Assembly: GCA_022484595.1 (NCBI GenBank)
Contig: JAKVLB010000008.1
Coordinates: 44,187 to 108,186 of the forward strand
Source: Mageeibacillus sp.
GTDB lineage: Bacteria; Bacillota; Clostridia; Saccharofermentanales; Saccharofermentanaceae
Direction: 5' to 3'
Length of the DNA stretch: 64,000 bases
Part shown: positions 35,701-44,099 of the stretch, piece after piece
Layout: the number at the start of each line of letters is the position of its first letter
Numbering within the stretch: position 1 is the stretch's first letter
The notes under the pieces: generated by a model
Seen by the model: the letters and a program-made list of their open reading frames with translations, nothing else
What the model was told of the DNA's origin: nothing
The model's database searches: none
Made by a program: the position numbers and the translations under genes

Positions 35701-36398
35701 ATTCTGGCGGCGGTCGATATGCAAAGCAGTACATCCTGCGCCTCATAGTCACTCTTGTTCAGATAATGACAGTCATTTGTAGCAACAAGCGGTATCCCGG
35801 TCTCCCTCGAAATCTTGACAAGGCCTGAATTAACCCTGGCTTGAACTGCCGTGGTATTTGCCTGTATCTCAAGGTAATAGCTGCCTCTTCCGAACAGCTT
35901 GTCATATTCAATTGCAGTAGCCCTTGCACCTTCGAAATTACCGTCATTAATCATGCATGCCACTTTGCCGGCAACGCAGCCTGAAAGACATATAAGTCCC
36001 TCATGCCACCTGGCGAGCAGTTCCTCATCTATTCTCGGACGCCTGTAAAAGCCCTCGGTAAAGCCGGCCGAAACAAGTCTGTTAAGATTGACGAGGCCAT
36101 CATTGTTCCTGGCAAGCAGCACCAGATGGTTATATGCTCTCGAATTATCGCCTATGGCAACACTCTTATCGAAACGCGAGCCCGGCGCTACATAGACTTC
36201 ACAACCGATTACGGGATGTATTCCCGCTTCAGTCATCGCCTTATAGAATGATACGGCACCGTACATAACCCCGTGATCGGTAATCGCACAGGACGTCATT
36301 CCCATCTCCTTGAGACGTGCCGCAAGATCCTTGATTTTTATAGCACCGTCAAGAAGACTGTACTCAGTATGCAGATGGAGATGACAAAATTCACTCAT
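32715..36398 (-). CDS. dnaE: DNA polymerase III alpha subunit
   Basis: A 1227-residue C-family polymerase. It has an N-terminal PHP domain (H-L-H-L-H-T-E-Y-S-L-L-D-G), the palm aspartates in M-P-D-F-D-V-D-F-N-D-E-R-R, the finger/helix-hairpin-helix parts and a C-terminal OB domain (M-C-G-L-V-T-S-K-K-T-R). There is no PolC-type exonuclease, so this is DnaE. The start ATG overlaps the uvrB stop by 4 bases (ATGA). That coupling, with a LexA-type box before uvrB, suggests that part of dnaE expression is damage-inducible. Whether a second polymerase (PolC) exists elsewhere cannot be seen. Confidence 0.96.
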   Translation of the reverse strand: MSEFCHLHLHTEYSLLDGAIKIKDLAARLKEMGMTSCAITDHGVMYGAVSFYKAMTEAGIHPVIGCEVYVAPGSRFDKSVAIGDNSRAYNHLVLLARNNDGLVNLNRLVSAGFTEGFYRRPRIDEELLARWHEGLICLSGCVAGKVACMINDGNFEGARATAIEYDKLFGRGSYYLEIQANTTAVQARVNSGLVKISRETGIPLVATNDCHYLNKSDYEAQDVLLCISTAARIDDENRMRMSCDEFYVKSEAQMRQFFPDLAEAIDNSGRIADMCSAEYDFNTVHLPVFEVPAEYGSHEDYLSHLIERGLGDRFESMPPMGSEDEYRKRADYELSVISSMGYTDYYLIVWDFINYSKTHSVTVGPGRGSGAGSLVAYAIGITDIDPIRYGLVFERFLNSERVSMPDFDVDFNDERRQIAIDYVTAKYGKNRVAHVVTFGTLAARQAVKDVARVLNMPVAQSNKLTKMIPFSPGMTLKNALEISTEFKECYEQDPESKRVIDMAMRIEGLPRNASTHAAGIIISGKDITDIAPLAVNDDTTVVQFAKADVESIGLLKFDFLGLRTLTVLQDCIDMIARNFGINIELNRIPLDDSDVYKMIGSGDTVGVFQLESRGMTSFMKQLEPESLEDIIAGISLYRPGPMDQIPKYVDCRHNPSHITYDHPLLEPILNVTYGCAIYQEQVMQIVRDLAGFSMGQSDNIRRAMSKKKKSMMENYRQLFMYGGTDDKGRQIDGAIRRGVPEKTAAKIFDDVSGFAGYAFNKSHAACYALVGYWTAYLKFHYPSEFMAAILNSFRTELDKASYYISCCEDLGLRILPPDINKSTEKFTTEEGGAIRIGLSVIKNVGEGAILDVLAERDRNGRFKSFEDFLVRSSRSGIKRNVCEALILSSALDCFGVNRARMVACVQTELEKLVASSNSNIDGQMSLFDMGEQVTGDVSIFVPDIPEYPDDIKLGYEKEMVGIYLSGNPLDQYRHTIGRLVTFDMGEARDKAELDGIDSLDDNRQVAMCGLVTSKKTRYTKRKTMLATIACEDLFGSYEVMLYGKSFDELNRIIEKNRAYIFVGRRQVRDGEGLSMFVSACFPLSNDEKDIARICGDRAYCLAIKESGRNDLSTRSDGFNTPDNRADISGYSDSEDIPYDVAANLHVGEDAVTSDTVLRIRYSGSIRSPEFERLVYFLAYFHGDMPVEVEFASDGTVKRLDRICDVMTDKRVIEFLGDIVGDDNITFC

Positions 36399-38446
36399 GA
36401 CTTTATACCCTTAAGTTCAATGATAATATCTCTGATTTCAGCCGCTTTCTCGAAATCGAGTGCCTTTGCGGCGACCTCCATCTCATGAGAAAGCTTATCG
36501 ATCATCCTGTTCTTATCTTCTTCGCTTCCGCCGGTGACACCTTCATTTATCAGTCTTACCGGATCGATGGTATCACCCTTGCTGCTGGTCCTGCTGCCCT
36601 TCCTGCCTGAAGAAGACGCCGAGCCTTTCCTGTCAGAAGATGACGAAGCGCTCTGCGCAACTATATCGAATACATCTCTTACGGCCTTCTTTATTGTCTT
36701 TGGAACAATACCGTGTTCCTGATTGAATCTTCTCTGAATCTCTCTTCTTCTGTTTGTCTCTGATACAGCATTCATCATAGAATCGGTAATCTCATCCGCA
36801 TAAAGAATAACTCTTCCGTGCTCGTTGCGGGCACATCTTCCGATTATCTGTATCAACGATCTCTCTGACCTCAGGAACCCTTCCTTGTCTGCATCAAGTA
36901 TCATAAGCAATGACACTTCGGGCAGATCAATTCCTTCTCTCAAAAGGTTGATTCCGACAATTACATCAATCTCGTCATTCCTCAGTCTGTTAAGTATCTG
37001 CATTCGCTCAACAGCCTTGATGTCTGAATGGATATAGGTAACTCTTACTCCTTCCTTTGTAAGAAATTCTGTCAGGTCTTCCGCCATTCTCTTTGTAAGC
37101 GTCATAATGAGACTCTTGTCCCCGCGCTTCTTCTGTTCCTGAAGTTCCCCGAGAATATCCTCTATCTGACCTTCGACAGGTCTGATATCAATCTCAGGTT
37201 CAAGAAGCCCTGTAGGTCTGATCATCTGCTCTACAATACAGTCGCTGTGCGTTGTCTCATACTCCGCCGGTGTAGCACTGACAAAAACAGTACTGCCCAT
37301 CTTGCTCTCAAACTCTTCAAACTTAAGCGGTCTGTTATCATAGGCTGACGGAAGTCTGAAACCGTACTGAACCAGCATATCCTTGCGGGCGTGGTCACCG
37401 TTATACATTGCCCGTACCTGCGGTAATGTCTGATGAGATTCATCAATAAACAGTAGAAAATCATCCGGGAAAAAATCCATAAGCGTGCAGGGCGGTTCAC
37501 CCTCACTTCGTCCCGATATATGCCTGGAATAGTTCTCAATGCCTTTGCAGAAGCCCGTCTCCCTCATCATATCCATATCATATCTGGTGCGCTGTTCAAG
37601 ACGGTATGCCGCTACAGTCTCTCCCTTCTGACGTAGGTAAGCAATTCTTCCGTCGAGTTCATCTTCAATTCTCTCGATTGCGCTGTTCAGCTTCGATCTC
37701 CCTGTAGCGTAATGTGAAGCCGGGAAAATCTCCACATAAGACTTCGAATACTCAAACCTGCCTGTAATTGAATCAATAAAGCTTATCTTCTCTATCTCGT
37801 CACCGAAAAAGCTGACCCTTGTGATTACATGCTCAGAATCCGGCGTCCATATATCCAGAACATCACCTTTGCATCTGAAAGTACCGCGCTTAAGCTCAAA
37901 ATCATTGCGCTCATACTGCATACTTATAAGCTGGCCGACCACGGCATCACGCGGTATCTCAAGTCCGACTTCAAGCATCATCATAAGCGAAAGATAATCA
38001 CTCTTCTCTCCGATACCGTATATACACGATACTGAAGCAACAACAATGGTATCTTCCCTCGTAAGCAGAGACTTAGTCGCTTCGTGACGCATTCTGTCAA
38101 TCTCATCGTTGACCGACGAATCCTTCTCAATATATGTGTCGGTTGAAGCAATGTAGGCTTCAGGCTGATAATAATCATAATATGAAATGAAGTATTCCAC
38201 CGCATTATCCGGAAACAGTTCCTTGAATTCCGCATAAAGCTGTCCAGCAAGAGTCTTGTTGTGTGCAAGAACAAGAGTAGGTCGCCCAAGCCGCTGTATA
38301 ACATTAGCCATGGTAAATGTCTTGCCGGAACCCGTTACACCGAGCAGCGTCTGCGCGTGCATTCCGTTCTCAATACCGGCGACCAGCTTGTCAATCGCCT
38401 GCGGCTGATCTCCTGACGGCTTATAATTTGAAACAAGATTAAACAT
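36395..38446 (-). CDS. uvrB: UvrABC system protein B
   Basis: A 683-residue excision repair helicase. Walker A is G-V-T-G-S-G-K-T-F-T, the beta-hairpin region Y-Y-D-Y-Y-Q-P-E-A-Y is intact, motif VI is Q-I-I-G-R-C-A-R and a C-terminal UVR motif binds UvrC. A Ser/Lys/Gly-rich linker with repeated S-S-x-R-K-G separates the helicase from the UVR domain and is longer than usual. Start placed at ATG 38446 (M-F-N-L-V-S-N-Y-K-P), which matches canonical UvrB; a TTG lies two codons upstream. Not adjacent to uvrA here; the next gene is dnaE. Confidence 0.96.
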   Translation of the reverse strand: MFNLVSNYKPSGDQPQAIDKLVAGIENGMHAQTLLGVTGSGKTFTMANVIQRLGRPTLVLAHNKTLAGQLYAEFKELFPDNAVEYFISYYDYYQPEAYIASTDTYIEKDSSVNDEIDRMRHEATKSLLTREDTIVVASVSCIYGIGEKSDYLSLMMMLEVGLEIPRDAVVGQLISMQYERNDFELKRGTFRCKGDVLDIWTPDSEHVITRVSFFGDEIEKISFIDSITGRFEYSKSYVEIFPASHYATGRSKLNSAIERIEDELDGRIAYLRQKGETVAAYRLEQRTRYDMDMMRETGFCKGIENYSRHISGRSEGEPPCTLMDFFPDDFLLFIDESHQTLPQVRAMYNGDHARKDMLVQYGFRLPSAYDNRPLKFEEFESKMGSTVFVSATPAEYETTHSDCIVEQMIRPTGLLEPEIDIRPVEGQIEDILGELQEQKKRGDKSLIMTLTKRMAEDLTEFLTKEGVRVTYIHSDIKAVERMQILNRLRNDEIDVIVGINLLREGIDLPEVSLLMILDADKEGFLRSERSLIQIIGRCARNEHGRVILYADEITDSMMNAVSETNRRREIQRRFNQEHGIVPKTIKKAVRDVFDIVAQSASSSSDRKGSASSSGRKGSRTSSKGDTIDPVRLINEGVTGGSEEDKNRMIDKLSHEMEVAAKALDFEKAAEIRDIIIELKGIKS

Positions 38447-38476
38447 AACCAACTACCACTTTTTATTTTACATATT

Positions 38477-38490
38477 AGAACATTTGTTCT
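38477..38490. promoter_or_regulatory. LexA (SOS) box upstream of uvrB
   Basis: agaacatttgttct fits the Gram-positive LexA pattern GAAC-N4-GTTC (Bacillus consensus cGAACatatGTTCg) with dyad symmetry. It lies 31 bases before the uvrB start, inside the spacer of a possible promoter (TTGCAT, 17 bases, TAATAT). uvrB is a classical SOS gene, which supports the call. Confidence 0.82.
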
Positions 38491-38505
38491 TAAAATGCAA
38501 CATAT

Positions 38506-39420
38506 TTATATTGTCTCTGCCACAACTTTACTTAAGTATTCATCAACTGTCTTTCTGTCTGGCGCACCGGTCCCCTGAGTAACAACAGCTGCCGTTGCAC
38601 AGGCGATTGAAAACTTAAAAGCTTCAGGACCTGTCATTTTTTTCGCTGTCGCGACAGCAAATCCGGCCGTCATGCCGTCTCCTCCGCCAGTGGTACACTT
38701 CGCCGGTACCGGAATCGCATGACCGTAAAGCCTTAACCCGTCAGAATTGCAATACACCGAGCCCTCACGGCCGAGCGATACTATGACGTTTGGTATTCCG
38801 CTCTCCACAAGCTTTAAGCCACTGTCCAGCGCTTCGCCAACGTCAGACTTTATTCCGAGTTCTGCGGCATTGGGTTTCACGAAATACGGTCTGCCCTGAA
38901 TTCCTGCTTCAAGCGCGCTTCCGGATGTATCAAGAAAAACCCTGCAGCCGTTCAACCGGAGCGATTCGATTATCGTCATATACAGATCGGACGGTGAATC
39001 CGGCGGAAGACTTCCGGACAAAACAACAATATCCGACGGACCCGCCGCTGCAAGAAGATCTGACACAAGTCTTGAAGTGCCCTGCTCATCATATAAGGGT
39101 CCGGGCTCATTGATATCTGTTGTATGACCTTCATCATCTGTTATTTTAATGTTTGTCCTTGTTACTCCGTCGGTTCTGTAAGACATTACGGGAATTGACA
39201 TACGATTAAGCATTGAGACCAGTATATCGCCTGTATCTCCGCCGGCAAGGGTGCAGCAGGCGGTCTTTACTCCGAAGATGCTTACCGTTTTCGAGACATT
39301 AATCCCCTTGCCGCCCGCATCAAAACTCACAGGTATTACCTTGTTCACTTCTCCGACCGCCAGACTTCCGATTCTGTAACACCTATCAAGCGCAGGATTG
39401 AATGTAACCGTATAAATCAT
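38506..39420 (-). CDS. fruK: 1-phosphofructokinase / PfkB-family sugar kinase
   Basis: A 304-residue ribokinase-fold kinase. The first signature is F-D-A-G-G-K-G-I-N-V-S-K-T and the catalytic motif is G-G-G-D-G-M-T-A-G-F, with the Asp acting as base. F-N-P-A-L-D at the N-terminus marks the FruK/LacC (fructose-1-phosphate or tagatose-6-phosphate) branch. No fructose PTS gene lies next to it, so the exact substrate is not certain. The upstream DUF212 gene ends 4 bases before it. Confidence 0.87.
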   Translation of the reverse strand: MIYTVTFNPALDRCYRIGSLAVGEVNKVIPVSFDAGGKGINVSKTVSIFGVKTACCTLAGGDTGDILVSMLNRMSIPVMSYRTDGVTRTNIKITDDEGHTTDINEPGPLYDEQGTSRLVSDLLAAAGPSDIVVLSGSLPPDSPSDLYMTIIESLRLNGCRVFLDTSGSALEAGIQGRPYFVKPNAAELGIKSDVGEALDSGLKLVESGIPNVIVSLGREGSVYCNSDGLRLYGHAIPVPAKCTTGGGDGMTAGFAVATAKKMTGPEAFKFSIACATAAVVTQGTGAPDRKTVDEYLSKVVAETI

Positions 39421-39424
39421 ATTG

Positions 39425-39886
39425 TCAGCCCGTCACGCGGACGATAACCGCTATCAGAAGACCCAGTGCGCAGCCGGCGGCAACCTGGAGCGGTGTATGT
39501 CCGAGAAGCTCCTTGAGTTTCTTGTCGTTTGGCAGGTCTTCTCCAGTCACCTTCTCGAATGTATCTGCCATTACGTTCAGCAGATGAGCCTGCTTTCCGG
39601 ATTCAAGCCTTACATTCATGGCATCATGCATCACAACTATGGCGAGTATTGCAGACACGGCGAAAACAGGTGTATCAAAGCCTGCGTACAGACCCGTCGA
39701 CAGCAATACGGCAGATACCGTTGCTGAATGTCCGCTCGGCATTCCGCCATCTCCAAAAAGTCTCTCCCAGCTGAATTTTCCGTTAATTATATAGTTATTG
39801 ATCGCCTTGAATATCTGAGCCGTCAGCCACGACAGAACACCGGATATCAATATTCTGTTATTGAGAATCTGAACTAAAAAATCCAT
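39425..39886 (-). CDS. Divergent PAP2-family (DUF212, YuiD-like) membrane protein
   Basis: A 153-residue membrane protein with about four helices. The motif G-G-M-P-S-G-H-S-A-T-V-S-A corresponds to the phosphatase P-S-G-H signature of PAP2 enzymes, and V-V-M-H-D-A-M-N-V-R-L-E-S-G-K-Q-A is characteristic of DUF212. It may dephosphorylate a lipid pyrophosphate; this has not been established for the family. Cotranscribed with fruK. Confidence 0.9.
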   Translation of the reverse strand: MDFLVQILNNRILISGVLSWLTAQIFKAINNYIINGKFSWERLFGDGGMPSGHSATVSAVLLSTGLYAGFDTPVFAVSAILAIVVMHDAMNVRLESGKQAHLLNVMADTFEKVTGEDLPNDKKLKELLGHTPLQVAAGCALGLLIAVIVRVTG

Positions 39887-39967
39887 TTTATACCTCCATG
39901 CATTTCATTAGTTATTTTACAGTATTCCGGACAATAAAACAGGTTCATAAGCTTATACCGTGAACCA

Positions 39968-40001
39968 TAAAAAAAGGAATTGCAAATCAATGCAATTCCT
40001 T
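39968..40001 (-). terminator. Intrinsic terminator after obg
   Basis: On the minus strand aaggaattgca pairs with tgcaattcctt around a 6-base loop and runs into a T-tract. It closes the rplU-prp-rpmA-obg transcription unit about 100 bases after the obg stop. Confidence 0.88.
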
Positions 40002-40100
40002 CAACAAACTCATTATATCCTACCGGAAAACTTATGAGCATATAATACTAAATCATTACGGCAGAAATATGTTTGTTAATGAACAAACTGTAAATTCAGA

Positions 40101-41375
40101 TCAATCGTAGTAATCAAATTCGAGTTCGCATATTTTGACCGTATCGCCTTCCTTGATCCCGGCCTTTTTGAGATCAGCTATAATGCCTGACGACTCGAGA
40201 GTACGCTCAAAGAAGTTGAGAGATTCAGTGTCTTCAAAGTTTGTCGAATTGAATATTGTCTTTATCCACGCGCCGGTTACCTCATATATGCCGTCGTGTA
40301 TGACGATATCGTATTTCTTGACTTCTTCGAAGTTATATACAACCTCGCCGTTCTCGGCATCATCATGAAGAAGTGTCGGAGGAAGTTTTGACACGAGTTC
40401 CGTAACCTTTGCCGTAAGTTCCTTGATTCCGATGCGTCCTGCGGCAGAAACTACGAAGATGTCCTCATAACCCATCGCCTTTACACCTTCAACAAACTTC
40501 GCAATTGCTTCTTCCGATGCCGAATCACACTTGTTGGCAACCACAATCTGAGGACGCTCTGACAACTCCTTGTTGAATTCCGCAAGTTCTCTGTTGATTG
40601 CTTTGAAATCGTCCAGAGGTTCCCTGCCGTCCTGAGCCGATACATCAACAACATGAATAAGCAGTCTTGTTCTCTCTATATGTCTTAAGAAATCATGACC
40701 TAATCCCGCGCCTTCATGTGCATTCTCGATAATACCCGGAATATCTGCGATTACATAGGAATGCTCATAGTCGTTCACAACACCCAGAACCGGTTCAAGA
40801 GTCGTAAAGGGATAATCTGCTATCTTAGGCTTTGCGCGAGTCATGACGGAAAGGAGCGTTGATTTACCCGCATTCGGAAATCCGACGAGTCCGCAGTCGG
40901 CAATGAGCTTAAGCTCAACTCCGAGATTGTGCTCTTCGCCCGGAAGTCCCGGTGTCGCGAACTGCGGAGCCTGTCTTACCGAGTTGGCATAGTGCATGTT
41001 GCCGAGTCCGCCCTTGCCGCCCTTTGCAGCGATAATCTTCTGACCGTCCTCTGTAAAGTCAGCGACAATCTTTCCGGTCTCGAGATCTCTTATGACAGTT
41101 CCGACAGGAACTCCTATAACCAGATCCGCACCGCTTCTGCCGTACATTTTGCGGTCGCCGCCCTTTACGCCGTCTTCAGCCACAAACTTGTGCTTGAAAC
41201 GGAAGTTCTGCAGACTTGTAAGCTTTGACGAAGCCACAAAAACAACATTTCCGCCATTGCCGCCGTCTCCGCCGTCAGGGCCGCCGTTTGTCACATACTT
41301 CTCTGTATGGAAACTCAGACATCCGGCACCGCCGTCACCGGCCTTAACATAAATTTTCGAGTGATCTATAAACAT
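40101..41375 (-). CDS. obg: Obg/CgtA GTPase
   Basis: A 424-residue ribosome-assembly and stress GTPase. The glycine-rich N-terminal Obg fold (G-G-D-G-G-N-G-G-N-V-V-F-V-A), the G domain (G-F-P-N-A-G-K-S-T-L, D-I-P-G, N-K-C-D) and a C-terminal OCT domain characteristic of Gram-positive Obg are all present. AAGGTG stands 6 bases before the ATG. It follows rpmA as usual but behind an internal terminator, which should keep it below ribosomal-protein levels. Confidence 0.97.
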   Translation of the reverse strand: MFIDHSKIYVKAGDGGAGCLSFHTEKYVTNGGPDGGDGGNGGNVVFVASSKLTSLQNFRFKHKFVAEDGVKGGDRKMYGRSGADLVIGVPVGTVIRDLETGKIVADFTEDGQKIIAAKGGKGGLGNMHYANSVRQAPQFATPGLPGEEHNLGVELKLIADCGLVGFPNAGKSTLLSVMTRAKPKIADYPFTTLEPVLGVVNDYEHSYVIADIPGIIENAHEGAGLGHDFLRHIERTRLLIHVVDVSAQDGREPLDDFKAINRELAEFNKELSERPQIVVANKCDSASEEAIAKFVEGVKAMGYEDIFVVSAAGRIGIKELTAKVTELVSKLPPTLLHDDAENGEVVYNFEEVKKYDIVIHDGIYEVTGAWIKTIFNSTNFEDTESLNFFERTLESSGIIADLKKAGIKEGDTVKICELEFDYYD

Positions 41376-41390
41376 GTTTCACCTTGAATA

Positions 41391-41434
41391 AAAAAAAGGA
41401 AGCAGCCGTCATAATACACGACAAAACTGCTCCC
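41391..41434 (-). terminator. Internal terminator between rpmA and obg
   Basis: On the minus strand gggagcag pairs with ctgcttcc (one G-U pair) around a 21-base loop that can form an inner GTCG/TGAC stem, and a run of T residues follows directly. Placed 25 bases after rpmA, it should cause partial termination before obg. Confidence 0.78.
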
Positions 41435-41458
41435 AGAAAGTCTACTTAGGATTATCCC

Positions 41459-41740
41459 TTAAGCTACGGGATAAACGCTAACCTGCTTCTTATCCTTGCC
41501 AAGACGCTCGTACTTGACTGTACCGTCAATAGTAGCGAAAAGGGTATCGTCAGATCCGATTCCGACATTGGTGCCGGGATGAACCTTTGTACCGCGCTGT
41601 CTTACAAGAATGTTGCCGGCGAGAACGGGCTGTCCGTCGCCCTTCTTCGCGCCAAGACGCTTGGACTGGGATTCACGGCCGTTCTTGGTGGAACCCATTC
41701 CCTTCTTGTGAGCGAAGAGTTGTAAATTCATTTTAAGCAT
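41459..41740 (-). CDS. rpmA: 50S ribosomal protein L27 with cleavable N-terminus
   Basis: A 93-residue L27. The N-terminus [14 protein letters not shown] carries the Firmicutes extension that is removed between Phe and Ala by the Prp protease, exposing the tail that reaches the peptidyl-transferase centre. The conserved body [15 protein letters not shown] is intact. Its GGAGGTG site lies inside the last codons of prp, only 2 bases separating the genes. Confidence 0.97.
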   Translation of the reverse strand: MLKMNLQLFAHKKGMGSTKNGRESQSKRLGAKKGDGQPVLAGNILVRQRGTKVHPGTNVGIGSDDTLFATIDGTVKYERLGKDKKQVSVYPVA

Positions 41741-41742
41741 TT

Positions 41743-42117
41743 TTACACCTCCGGTGTTGTTGAATTGATAATCTCCAGATATCTGTTCTTCTTATCGTTG
41801 TAGTCCTTCGAGATAGACATGAAACCGAGTTCCGCGGTTCTCATAATGACCTGAGCCCGCTGTCTTGCTTCCTCAGTTCCCTTATCGGGAACTTCTATCC
41901 TGACGTTGACGTCCTCTGTTCCTTCACCGCTGACTCTGAAAAAATCTTCATTGTCGTAACCACAAATGTCTTCAAGGGCATTGGCAGCCGTATAGCAAAG
42001 AACTGAAGCTGCGGCACAGATGATATCAGTGCCCGGCTCGCTGTAACCCGAATGTCCGCTCATGTAAACACATCGGATGTTGCGTGCCACGTCTCTTTCA
42101 ACGATAACGGTAATCAT
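41743..42117 (-). CDS. prp: Ribosomal-processing cysteine protease Prp
   Basis: A 124-residue protease that matures L27. The catalytic His and Cys are in S-G-H-S-G-Y and [12 protein letters not shown], spaced as in the family. It lies between rplU and rpmA, the standard position. It has no ribosome binding site of its own and starts 2 bases after the rplU stop, so it is probably translated by coupling to rplU. Confidence 0.95.
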   Translation of the reverse strand: MITVIVERDVARNIRCVYMSGHSGYSEPGTDIICAAASVLCYTAANALEDICGYDNEDFFRVSGEGTEDVNVRIEVPDKGTEEARQRAQVIMRTAELGFMSISKDYNDKKNRYLEIINSTTPEV

Positions 42118-42119
42118 AA

Positions 42120-42422
42120 TTACGCGTTGATTGCAGATACACGTACACGAGTATAAGGCTGTCTGTGTCCGTTCTTACGACGATAACCCTTCTTGGCCTT
42201 GTACTTCAAAATAGTAACCTTCTTGTTCTTGCCCTGCTTGACAATCTCACCTGTAACGGTAGCCTTAAGGTCACCTGCCTTGATGCCATTGTCATCAGAG
42301 ATTGCAAGAACCTCATCAAATGTTACCTGTTCACCGGCTTCGCCTTCAAGCTTCTCCACGAAGATCTCGTCTCCGACAGATACCTTGTACTGCTTGCCGC
42401 CTGTCTTGATAACTGCGTACAT
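42120..42422 (-). CDS. rplU: 50S ribosomal protein L21
   Basis: A 100-residue L21 starting [14 protein letters not shown] and ending with [15 protein letters not shown], both diagnostic. GGAGGAG precedes the ATG at 42422; the upstream open frame is the L21 leader and not coding. It heads the rplU-prp-rpmA-obg operon. Confidence 0.98.
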   Translation of the reverse strand: MYAVIKTGGKQYKVSVGDEIFVEKLEGEAGEQVTFDEVLAISDDNGIKAGDLKATVTGEIVKQGKNKKVTILKYKAKKGYRRKNGHRQPYTRVRVSAINA

Positions 42423-42520
42423 AAATGTTCTCCTCCTGTTCTTCCAGTCTCGCTGCTTTAGCCAAGGCAGTGCACTTATAAAAAAGCGCACGTTTAGTAG
42501 CCCGGCGCATGCGGTCACCC
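42423..42520 (-). ncRNA. L21 leader (ribosomal protein leader RNA)
   Basis: The 100-base 5' untranslated region of rplU is GC-rich and structured, with gcgggtgaccgcatgcgcc, then cgtgcgcttttttataagtg and cactgccttggc. The GTGCGC/TAAGTGCAC portion pairs around the T-run. Both position and motifs fit the L21 leader found upstream of rplU in Firmicutes, which is thought to be bound by L21 for autoregulation. Confidence 0.75.
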
Positions 42521-42524
42521 GCGT

Positions 42525-42554
42525 ATAATATCACTGCTTGTGAGTCAAAGTCAA
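42525..42554 (-). promoter_or_regulatory. rplU operon promoter
   Basis: Minus-strand -35 TTGACT (42549-42554), 18-base spacer and -10 TATTAT (42525-42530). A second TTGACT repeats six bases downstream of the first. Transcription would start at the beginning of the L21 leader. Confidence 0.75.
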
Positions 42555-42566
42555 CACCTATTTGCA

Positions 42567-44099
42567 TCAGAACGCAATATATACAAGAAGTCCCATAATC
42601 ACCGCATGTACCGCCCCGACTATTTCGAAACAGTCAGAATTTCTCTTGATGGTGACAGAGGCCAGATAAGGCACTGCCGCTATAAGCAATCCGAGTATCG
42701 CGGTCATTCTGAGGTCGCTGTCGCCTGTTACACAAGATACTGCCAGACCTGCTGCTGCCGGTATAAGCGTTTCGACAAAATACAGCGGATTGCCGAAATA
42801 AGAACCTGAACCTTCACCTGCGCATCTCGACTTCTTGTCAATCTGAGCCAGACAGGAGGTATCGGTATAGTCCAGAAGCATCACGGCAAGCGCATAGCCT
42901 GATACCGCCAGAGGCTTTTTTATAGCGTCAAGCTCGGTAAACACACACAGCGAAGCTACGACAAAGGATACTTCCAGCAGGGCCATAATAATATATACAC
43001 CTGACTTCTCAATCCGGCGAACACATGTAACCTTGTTTGACATATAGAAGCCAAGCCGTGCGATAAACATGCCGGTGATAAGAACAACGGGACTGAAAAC
43101 CATCAGATATCTGACAAAGTGCAATGTGTACGGTATAACAGACATTACAACCGCCGCGAGTGCCAGCCAGACCGATACGCCCATGAAAACTATGAGCGCG
43201 AGGCTGTCTCTGCCCTTCAGGTGCTTTTCGCCTTTGTCTGGAACCGGAACCGGAACGAAATATACAAAAACCAGTATCGAGGCCAGTGCAATAAAAATAG
43301 CTGTCGCTCTCAGGACAAAAAAAGCGTTGAGCCTTCCGTAATCAGCCTTCTGACCGATTTCATTCTCAAGATAACCGGACAGTTCGCTTTGGAAGGATGC
43401 GCCTGATATCAGCTTTCTCACATCAGAGTTTATATGGGACAAAGACAGATATCTGGTCTGATCGGCCGATACAAATACCTCCGACGACAATGCCCCGCCT
43501 GTTCTGGCCGGAACTCCGTACACGGTGTCAACGCCCGACAATTGTTCGAAAAGCATCTGAGCCCCTGACATCTCATCCAGCGAGCCTGCCTTGCGTGCGA
43601 AGCCGAAGATTGCCACATCGCAGTCCGGATAATTCATACTCCAGCCGTCCAGCGCGTCATCGCCCGGATATTCAGGAGCTATCAGACAGTAGCCTATAAC
43701 ATTTGACGGCTTCGCGGAATCTATGTCAGCGGCAACACTGAAACTTGCCTCGCCCGCGGCGACAATAAACACATCATCACCGCTGTATTCGTCCGGTATG
43801 ACATATTTGTCATCGGCATATCCTTCGCTGCCGACAAATACACAGTCAAATCCTGCGCTCTTCATCGCATATTCGAGAGAAGATGTACTGACGGCAGAGT
43901 AATTGTCTATCCCGTAGCAAAGGGCTTTGCGCTCACAATTGTCGCAGGTTTTCGACACAATCGCAAGAATCGCAAGAACGCCAATCATAATCACAGCGAC
44001 TCCCGCCGATATCCACGCAGCCAAAGGAATCTTGCGCGCTCTCATGACGCGCTGCGTGGTTCCGCTCCGGTTACCGATGTTATCCGCATTTTTCTTCAT
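42567..44099 (-). CDS. Unrecognised membrane protein coupled to murC
   Basis: A 510-residue protein I do not recognise. It has a basic cytoplasmic N-terminus, one transmembrane helix near 27-48, an extracytoplasmic domain of about 190 residues that starts with C-D-N-C-E-R-K-A-L-C, and a C-terminal half with seven or eight closely packed helices (from about 255). The outer domain alternates strands and helices in a pattern reminiscent of alpha/beta-hydrolase-like folds (F-I-V-A-A-G-E-A-S-F, Y-C-L-I-A-P-E-Y, S-L-S-H-I-N-S-D) but has no G-x-S-x-G nucleophile elbow. The ATG at 44099 overlaps the murC stop as ATGA, so it is translationally coupled to a peptidoglycan precursor enzyme. A cell-envelope role is likely; the function is unknown. 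Confidence 0.8.
   Translation of the reverse strand: MKKNADNIGNRSGTTQRVMRARKIPLAAWISAGVAVIMIGVLAILAIVSKTCDNCERKALCYGIDNYSAVSTSSLEYAMKSAGFDCVFVGSEGYADDKYVIPDEYSGDDVFIVAAGEASFSVAADIDSAKPSNVIGYCLIAPEYPGDDALDGWSMNYPDCDVAIFGFARKAGSLDEMSGAQMLFEQLSGVDTVYGVPARTGGALSSEVFVSADQTRYLSLSHINSDVRKLISGASFQSELSGYLENEIGQKADYGRLNAFFVLRATAIFIALASILVFVYFVPVPVPDKGEKHLKGRDSLALIVFMGVSVWLALAAVVMSVIPYTLHFVRYLMVFSPVVLITGMFIARLGFYMSNKVTCVRRIEKSGVYIIMALLEVSFVVASLCVFTELDAIKKPLAVSGYALAVMLLDYTDTSCLAQIDKKSRCAGEGSGSYFGNPLYFVETLIPAAAGLAVSCVTGDSDLRMTAILGLLIAAVPYLASVTIKRNSDCFEIVGAVHAVIMGLLVYIAF

Noticed and set aside
42346..42567. Small protein encoded just before rplU
   Set aside because: It overlaps the L21 leader and promoter, has no ribosome binding site and is explained by the structured leader.
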